DNA from: Arenimonas terrae
GTDB lineage: Bacteria > Pseudomonadota > Gammaproteobacteria > Xanthomonadales > Xanthomonadaceae
Assembly (NCBI RefSeq): GCF_006265115.1
Contig: NZ_SMDR01000001.1
Span: forward strand, 1,612,001 to 1,676,000
Direction of reading: 5' to 3'
DNA: 64,000 bases
Shown one piece after another: positions 59,870 to 64,000 of the stretch. Each line of letters starts with the position of its first letter. Position 1 is the stretch's first letter. Below the pieces are notes generated by a model. That model made no database searches. It saw nothing but the letters and a program-made list of their open reading frames with translations, and was not told the origin of the DNA. The translations under genes and the position numbers were made by a program.

Positions 59870-60988
59870 ATGTTGATGATCCGTAAGGTCGTGGTCGGCG
59901 ATGCCGAGCGCGCCCTCGTATACAAGAACCGCCGGTTCCAGCGAGTGCTGGGCCCGGGCGTGTACCGCCTCTGGGGTTTCGGCCTGCAGGTGACCGTGCA
60001 CGACCTGGCCACCGCCGAATACACCGGCAAGGACATCGAGGCGCTGGTGCAGGCCCTGGGCGCGACGCTGGCGGAAACCTTCCAGCTGGTCGACCTGGGT
60101 ATGCAGGAGATCGGCCTGGTGCACAAGCAGGGCAAGCTGGTGGATGTGCTGGCGCCGGGCAGCCGCAAGCTGTACTGGAAGGGCCTGACGCAGATCGACG
60201 TGCAGCGCATCGCGCTGTCCGACGGCCTCGAGGTCGACGCCGGCACCGCCCACCGCCTGCGCCAGCTCAACGTGCTCGACAAGCTGGCGGTGGCCGTGAC
60301 GGTGCCGTCGGAGTCCGCGGGTCTGCTGTTCGTCGACGGCAAGTTCGTGCGCGTTCTGGCGCCCGGTGCGGCCGCGTTCTGGAACGTCCGCAAGAACGTC
60401 GCGGTAGATGTGGTGGACCTGCGCGTGCAGGCGATGGAGGTCTCGGGCCAGGAACTGCTGACCCGCGACAAGGTGTCGCTGCGCGTGAACCTGGCGGCCA
60501 GCCTGCGCGTGACCGACCCGGTCGCCGCACGCAGCAAGGTCGCCAAGTACGCCGACCAGGTCTACCGCGAACTGCAGTACGGCCTGCGCAAGGCGGTCTC
60601 CGCCAAGTCGCTGGACGAACTGCTGGGCGACAAGGCCTCGCTGGACGCGGACATCTTCGCGTACGTGCGCGGCCAGGTGACCGGTTTCGGCGTCGAGGTG
60701 ATCGGCGTCGGCATCAAGGACGTGATCCTGCCCGGTGAGATGAAGGACATCCTCAACGGCGTGGTGCAGGCGGAGAAGGCGGCCCAGGCCAACGTCATCC
60801 GCCGTCGCGAGGAGGCGAACGCCACGCGTTCCCTGCTCAACACCGCGCGCCTGGTGGAGGAGAGCCCCACGCTCATGCGCCTCAAGGAACTCGAGGCGCT
60901 GGAGAAGGTCACCGAGAAGATCGACAAGCTCACCGTGTTCGGCGGCCTGGACGGCGTGCTGAAGCAGCTGGTGACGTTGAAGCAGTAA
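59870..60988 (+). CDS. Slipin, SPFH/Band 7 family protein (372 aa)
   Basis: A stomatin-like protein. The N-terminus has MLMIRKVVVGDAERALVYKN, then SPFH motifs (VLAPGSRKLYWKGL, VRVNLAASLRVTDP variants, VEVIGVGIKDVILP) and the C-terminal coiled coil VQAEKAAQANVIRRREEANA. It has no transmembrane helix at the N-terminus, unlike many stomatins. AAGGAGG lies 5 bases upstream of the ATG; the longer in-frame stretch from 59522 runs through hairpin DNA and is rejected. It is followed after 54 bases by rtcB, and a Band 7-RtcB pairing recurs in bacterial RNA-repair clusters. Confidence 0.9.
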   Translation: MLMIRKVVVGDAERALVYKNRRFQRVLGPGVYRLWGFGLQVTVHDLATAEYTGKDIEALVQALGATLAETFQLVDLGMQEIGLVHKQGKLVDVLAPGSRKLYWKGLTQIDVQRIALSDGLEVDAGTAHRLRQLNVLDKLAVAVTVPSESAGLLFVDGKFVRVLAPGAAAFWNVRKNVAVDVVDLRVQAMEVSGQELLTRDKVSLRVNLAASLRVTDPVAARSKVAKYADQVYRELQYGLRKAVSAKSLDELLGDKASLDADIFAYVRGQVTGFGVEVIGVGIKDVILPGEMKDILNGVVQAEKAAQANVIRRREEANATRSLLNTARLVEESPTLMRLKELEALEKVTEKIDKLTVFGGLDGVLKQLVTLKQ

Positions 60989-60991
60989 GCT

Positions 60992-61021
60992 CCGGATGGC
61001 GGCAGGGACGCCGCCATCCGG
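60992..61021 (+). promoter_or_regulatory. Intercistronic hairpin between slipin and rtcB
   Basis: An 11-bp stem CCGGATGGCGG/CCGCCATCCGG followed by TTATT. It may reduce or tune read-through to rtcB, whose own ribosome-binding site AAGGAAGGAAAGG follows. Confidence 0.6.
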
Positions 61022-61042
61022 TTATTCAAGGAAGGAAAGGAC

Positions 61043-62263
61043 ATGAACGGACACAACTACGAACTGCTGCACGCCGAAGGCAGCCCGACCCCGATCAAGG
61101 GCTGGGTGAAGGGCGTGCCGCTGGACGAGGGCGCGCACCGCCAGCTGCAGAACATCGCCGGCATTCCCTTCGTGGGGCCGTGGGTGGCGGTGATGCCCGA
61201 CGTGCACCTGGGCAAGGGCGCGACCGTGGGCTCGGTGATCCCGACCCGTGGCGCGATCATCCCGGCGGCGGTCGGCGTCGACATCGGCTGCGGCATGGCC
61301 GCGGTGCGGACCACGCTGCGCGCCGACCAGCTGCCCGACGACCTGGCGCCGATCCGCGCCTCGCTCGAGCGCGCCATCCCGGTCGGCAACGGCCGCGGCG
61401 GCGAGCACTGGAAGATCCCGGACAGCATCGGCACGCGGCTGGTGGACTCGGGGCTGGAGGCGCGGCTGCAGGCGATCCGCGCCAGGCACCCGAAGATCCG
61501 TCCCGACAAGCTGGACAAGCAGCTGGGCACGCTCGGCGGCGGCAACCACTTCATCGAACTCTGCCTCGACGAGGCCGACCAGGTGTGGGTGATGCTGCAT
61601 TCGGGTTCGCGCGGCACCGGCAACCTGATCGGCACCTACTTCATCGAGCTGGCGCGCCGCCAGCTGGAGAAGCGCGTGCTCGGTTTCCACCTGCCCGACC
61701 AGGACCTGGCCTTCTTCATGGAGGGCGAGCCGCTGTTTGAGGACTACGTGGACGCGGTGTCGTGGGCGCAGGACTACGCGCGCCACAACCGCGAGGCGAT
61801 GATGTCGCGGGTGCTGCACGACCTGCGGCACAAGCTGCCGAAGTTCCAGCTGGAGAAGATGGCGGTCAATTGCCACCACAACTATGTCAACCGCGAGACG
61901 CACTTCGGCGAGGAGCTGCTGGTGACCCGCAAGGGCGCTGTCAGTGCCCGCGCCGGAGAGCTGGGCATCATCCCGGGAAGCATGGGCACGCGCAGTTACA
62001 TCGTGCGTGGCAAGGGCGATGCCGACAGTTTCCACAGCTGCAGCCACGGTGCCGGCCGCGTGATGAGCCGGACCCAGGCCAAGCAGCAGATCACGCTCAA
62101 GCAGCACCGGGAGGCGACCGCCCACGTCGAATGCCGCAAGGACGCCGGCGTGGTGGACGAATCCCCGGCCGCCTACAAGTCCATCGACGCGGTCATGGCC
62201 GCGCAGTCGGACCTGGTGGAGGTCGTGCACACGCTGCGCCAGGTGGTCTGCATCAAGGGCTGA
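61043..62263 (+). CDS. rtcB: RtcB RNA-splicing ligase (406 aa)
   Basis: It joins RNA 2',3'-cyclic phosphate and 5'-OH ends using GTP and Mn2+, repairing or splicing broken RNAs. Active-site features are VGVDIGCGM with the metal-binding Cys at about 83, LGGGNHFIEL and HSGSRGTGN for metal and nucleotide, and HSCSHGAGRVMSR with the guanylylated His at about 335. Length and motifs match full-length bacterial RtcB. Neither archease nor RtcA is encoded nearby, and no RtcR-type regulator. It lies downstream of slipin and two tRNA-like elements, likely repair substrates or products. Confidence 0.96.
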   Translation: MNGHNYELLHAEGSPTPIKGWVKGVPLDEGAHRQLQNIAGIPFVGPWVAVMPDVHLGKGATVGSVIPTRGAIIPAAVGVDIGCGMAAVRTTLRADQLPDDLAPIRASLERAIPVGNGRGGEHWKIPDSIGTRLVDSGLEARLQAIRARHPKIRPDKLDKQLGTLGGGNHFIELCLDEADQVWVMLHSGSRGTGNLIGTYFIELARRQLEKRVLGFHLPDQDLAFFMEGEPLFEDYVDAVSWAQDYARHNREAMMSRVLHDLRHKLPKFQLEKMAVNCHHNYVNRETHFGEELLVTRKGAVSARAGELGIIPGSMGTRSYIVRGKGDADSFHSCSHGAGRVMSRTQAKQQITLKQHREATAHVECRKDAGVVDESPAAYKSIDAVMAAQSDLVEVVHTLRQVVCIKG

Positions 62264-62270
62264 CCTCGTG

Positions 62271-62300
62271 ACGCCGCTCCTTTCCGGGGCGGCGTTTTTT
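62271..62300 (+). terminator. Intrinsic terminator after rtcB
   Basis: Stem ACGCCGC/GCGGCGT (62271-62277 with 62289-62295) followed by TTTTTT. Confidence 0.88.
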
Positions 62301-62320
62301 CTTTGGCCGGATCTGGAGCC

Positions 62321-62406
62321 GGAAGCACCGGAGGAAGGAGGCCCTCTTTCTGCTCAGTGAAGCCTTTTATTTCGCAGAAAGAGGGCCTCCTTCCTCCGGC
62401 ACTTCC
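62321..62406. repeat. Hairpin element A of a large intergenic palindrome
   Basis: Arms of 33 bp (62321-62353 with 62374-62406, two mismatches) around a 20-base loop. The same element recurs in reverse orientation as element B at 62963-63052. Confidence 0.9.
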
Positions 62407-62557
62407 GGTGCGTGTCGTCCGGGCCGCTGACCGGAGTTCCTGCGTGGTGTCGGCGCTTTGCTTGCGCCCGGGCTTGGCGGGCTTCCGCGTGCGCGATCTT
62501 TCTTGCGTCTTGTCGTTTGCTAAGGCGCGCGCGCCCCTTGTCGGCCGCGCGCCTCCC

Positions 62558-62811
62558 GTGGGGCGCGTTCCTTCGAACGCGTCCGGTGCCATTGCCGCAC
62601 ATTGGTCAGGAGTACTCGCCGCTGCGCGGCGAAACGCCATAGCGGAATGGGCGTCAGAAGACGGGCGCCCGCTTCGGAGCGGCTCCGGCTTGGGTTGGTT
62701 TTGCTTGGCTTGGCTCGGCGCAGTTGCGGTTGCCGTTCGCCGCGCAGCGGCGAGTCCTTGTCGCAAGCTCGCTGCAATGGCACCGGACGCGTTCGAAGGA
62801 ACGCGCCCCAC
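62558..62811. repeat. Perfect 37-bp inverted repeat inside the large palindrome
   Basis: Positions 62558-62594 and 62775-62811 are exact reverse complements; further inverted matches flank the inner side (around 62612-62636 with 62734-62755). It is the innermost part of a roughly 730-bp palindrome bounded by elements A and B. Confidence 0.9.
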
Positions 62812-62962
62812 GATAGGCCGCCCGGCTCCGTTCGTGAGCGCGCTCCGTTCAACCGACTCATGGCGCAAGAACAATCCCACACGCGGAAGCCCGCGAGGCC
62901 TACGCGCAAGCAAATCGCCCACACCCCTCCGGAACTCCCCTCACGAAACCGCGCGAGTGGAA

Positions 62963-63052
62963 CCGGCAGTGCCGGAGGAGTGAGGTCCTCTTTCTGCGAA
63001 ATAAAAGGCTCCACTGAGCAGAAAGAGGACCTCTCTCCTCCGGTGCTGCCGG
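62963..63052. repeat. Hairpin element B, inverted copy of element A
   Basis: Arms 62963-62997 and 63018-63052 pair almost perfectly. The loop is the reverse complement of the loop of element A with one difference. Confidence 0.88.
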
Positions 63053-63138
63053 CGCCGGATCTCACGGGCGCGATCCCGGACGCCCCAGCCCCGCCAACAG
63101 GGCTAAAATGCCGCCCCGACCCCTTTCCGGATCCCGCC

Positions 63139-63375
63139 ATGAGCGACACCCCTCCCGACCGCCTCTGCGTCAACCCGCGCAGCCCCTACTACGACGAAGC
63201 CACGCTCGAGCGCGGCATCGGCGTGCGCTTCAACGGCACCGAGCGCCACAACGTCGAGGAATACTGCATCAGCGAAGGCTGGGTCCGGCTGCCGGTCGGC
63301 AAGTCGCTCGACCGCCGCGGCAACGCCATGACCATGAAGGCCAATGGCACCGTGGAAGTCTGGTTCCTGAGCTGA
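63139..63375 (+). CDS. DUF3297 family protein (78 aa)
   Basis: A small conserved protein of unknown function. The full product MSDTPPDRLCVNPRSPYYDE through GNAMTMKANGTVEVWFLS matches the compact DUF3297 form, with HNVEEYCISEGWVRLPVGKS in the middle. It is monocistronic and convergent with the partial sulfotransferase gene. The upstream frame extension lies in the palindrome and is not coding. Confidence 0.9.
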   Translation: MSDTPPDRLCVNPRSPYYDEATLERGIGVRFNGTERHNVEEYCISEGWVRLPVGKSLDRRGNAMTMKANGTVEVWFLS

Positions 63376-63391
63376 ACCCCGCCGGGCGGCC

Positions 63392-64000
63392 TCAGCCGCG
63401 CTCGCCTTCCGCGGCCGCCAGCGCCGCGGCCAGGGGCGCCAGCTGTTCCCGATACGGTTCCCAGTCCGGCGCCCGCGGCGCGCGGAGGCCTTCGCGCACC
63501 TGCGCGGCGCTGGCCGTGGACACGCTGCCGCCGCGCTCGCCGATCGCCAGCACGCGCGGATCGTAGTCGAGGCCGCAGTGCGCCAGCACGCGGCGCGCGG
63601 TGGTTTCGGGGTCGCGCACCAGGTCGGCGTGGGCGACGTCGAGCAGGCGGTCGCCCAGATGCGCACGCCAGTGCGCCATCAGGCCGCGGTAACCGCGGTG
63701 GTAGGCGGCCAGTTCGGCCTGGTCGTAGGAGTACGGCGCGATGCCGCCATAAAGCTGGCGCAGGTTGGAAAAACACACGTCCATCGGCGGCCGCCACATG
63801 TGGATGAAACGCGCGCGCGGCAGGGCGCGGGCGATCAGTCCCAGGGCGAGGAAGTTCGTCGGCAGCTTTTCCGTCCAGACGCGGCGGCCGCGGGCGCGCC
63901 AGGCCGAGCCGGCCATGAAGTCCGCGCCCAGCGCCGGCCAGTCGATGTCGATGCAGCGGCGCAGCGTTTCTTCGTCCAGACCGGCCGGGGCGCGGTGGTC
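63392..64000 (-). CDS. TPR/sulfotransferase-family protein, C-terminal part
   Basis: The 5' end is outside the window; 203 C-terminal codons are visible and the codon phase is in frame at 64000. The fragment starts DHRAPAGLDEETLRRC and has a sulfotransferase-type region: WTEKLPTNFLALGLIARALP, ARFIHMWRPPMDVCFSNLRQ (a PAPS 3'-phosphate loop pattern with Arg and Asp/Ser) and LVRDPETTARRVLAHCGLDY. This is the bacterial Sulfotransfer_3-like group that often carries N-terminal TPRs. The TPR part would be outside the window. Substrate unknown. Confidence 0.8.
   Translation of the reverse strand, partial: DHRAPAGLDEETLRRCIDIDWPALGADFMAGSAWRARGRRVWTEKLPTNFLALGLIARALPRARFIHMWRPPMDVCFSNLRQLYGGIAPYSYDQAELAAYHRGYRGLMAHWRAHLGDRLLDVAHADLVRDPETTARRVLAHCGLDYDPRVLAIGERGGSVSTASAAQVREGLRAPRAPDWEPYREQLAPLAAALAAAEGERG

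Larger units (their letters stand above)
62264..63138. other. 875-bp intergenic palindrome region
   Basis: It contains no convincing gene. It consists of the rtcB terminator and a large nested inverted duplication (elements A, the 37-bp repeat and B; centre about 62685). The arms between 62410-62560 and 62812-62960 also match at roughly 80% in part. Confidence 0.75.

Noticed and set aside
62303-62983. ORFs of 76-249 codons across the large palindrome
   Set aside because: They are produced by the inverted repeats, are similar on both strands and have no ribosome-binding sites.

Overview
The window is GC-rich (about 70%) with very few intergenic bases and looks like a chromosomal stretch of a Gammaproteobacterium of the order Xanthomonadales (Lysobacteraceae; Lysobacter/Luteimonas/Pseudoxanthomonas-like). 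The reasons are the gene families present: YajQ, K/A-tailed HU, DUF3297, DUF3014, RcnB-like, a TldD/E-DUF4159-MoxR-DUF58-BatA-DUF4175 operon, and family-type intergenic repeats. The genus cannot be fixed from the sequence alone. Both ends cut a gene: aceF on the left, a TPR/sulfotransferase-type gene on the right.

Layout. 1-7.1 kb: aceF fragment, outer-membrane barrel, EF-hand protein, lipoprotein, GlxA-type regulator, acyltransferase and a membrane LytTR regulator. 7.1-7.76 kb: repeat-filled gap. 7.8-18.2 kb: fatty-acid hydroxylase family, DNA polymerase IV, small EF-hand protein, RcnB-like protein, YajQ, RsuA-RsmC rRNA modification pair, diguanylate cyclase, two divergent metallo-beta-lactamase-fold genes (one a subclass B3 candidate), YiiX-like and DUF3014 proteins. 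18.3-30.7 kb: secreted protein and the eight-gene TldD/TldE-DUF4159-MoxR operon. 30.7-39.2 kb: autotransporter-like protein, GAF-HD-GYP phosphodiesterase, serine hydrolase, and an ECF sigma/anti-sigma pair facing a subtilase and a low-complexity secreted protein that share its predicted promoter motif.

39.3-45.2 kb carries the most striking system: a tight same-strand block of a bacterial pepsin-like aspartic protease, a GNAT acetyltransferase, a borosin-type peptide alpha-N-methyltransferase, its separate 99-aa precursor, a TPR-GGDEF diguanylate cyclase, a second GNAT and an XRE regulator. I read methyltransferase plus precursor as a split borosin RiPP system. The protease and acetyltransferase as maturation enzymes are an inference.

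45.2-58.7 kb: aldo/keto reductase, HU, membrane protein/DUF2237 pair, small stress-type proteins (PA2169-like, coiled-coil lipoprotein, entericidin), two overlapping histidine kinase genes, TspO, an AlgB-like sigma-54 regulator, and a BlaI-BlaR1-type pair with a palindromic operator. 58.7-62.3 kb is an RNA-repair cassette: a small promoter-terminator unit with a 39-aa ORF, about 0.9 kb of structured non-coding DNA with two tandem tRNA-like elements (one without an anticodon arm), then slipin and RtcB RNA ligase. 62.3-63.1 kb is a very large nested palindrome, followed by DUF3297 and the partial sulfotransferase gene.

Cyclic-di-GMP is a recurring theme (two GGDEF proteins, one HD-GYP protein, YajQ). 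No CRISPR array, canonical rRNA or standard tRNA gene, insertion sequence or prophage was seen.
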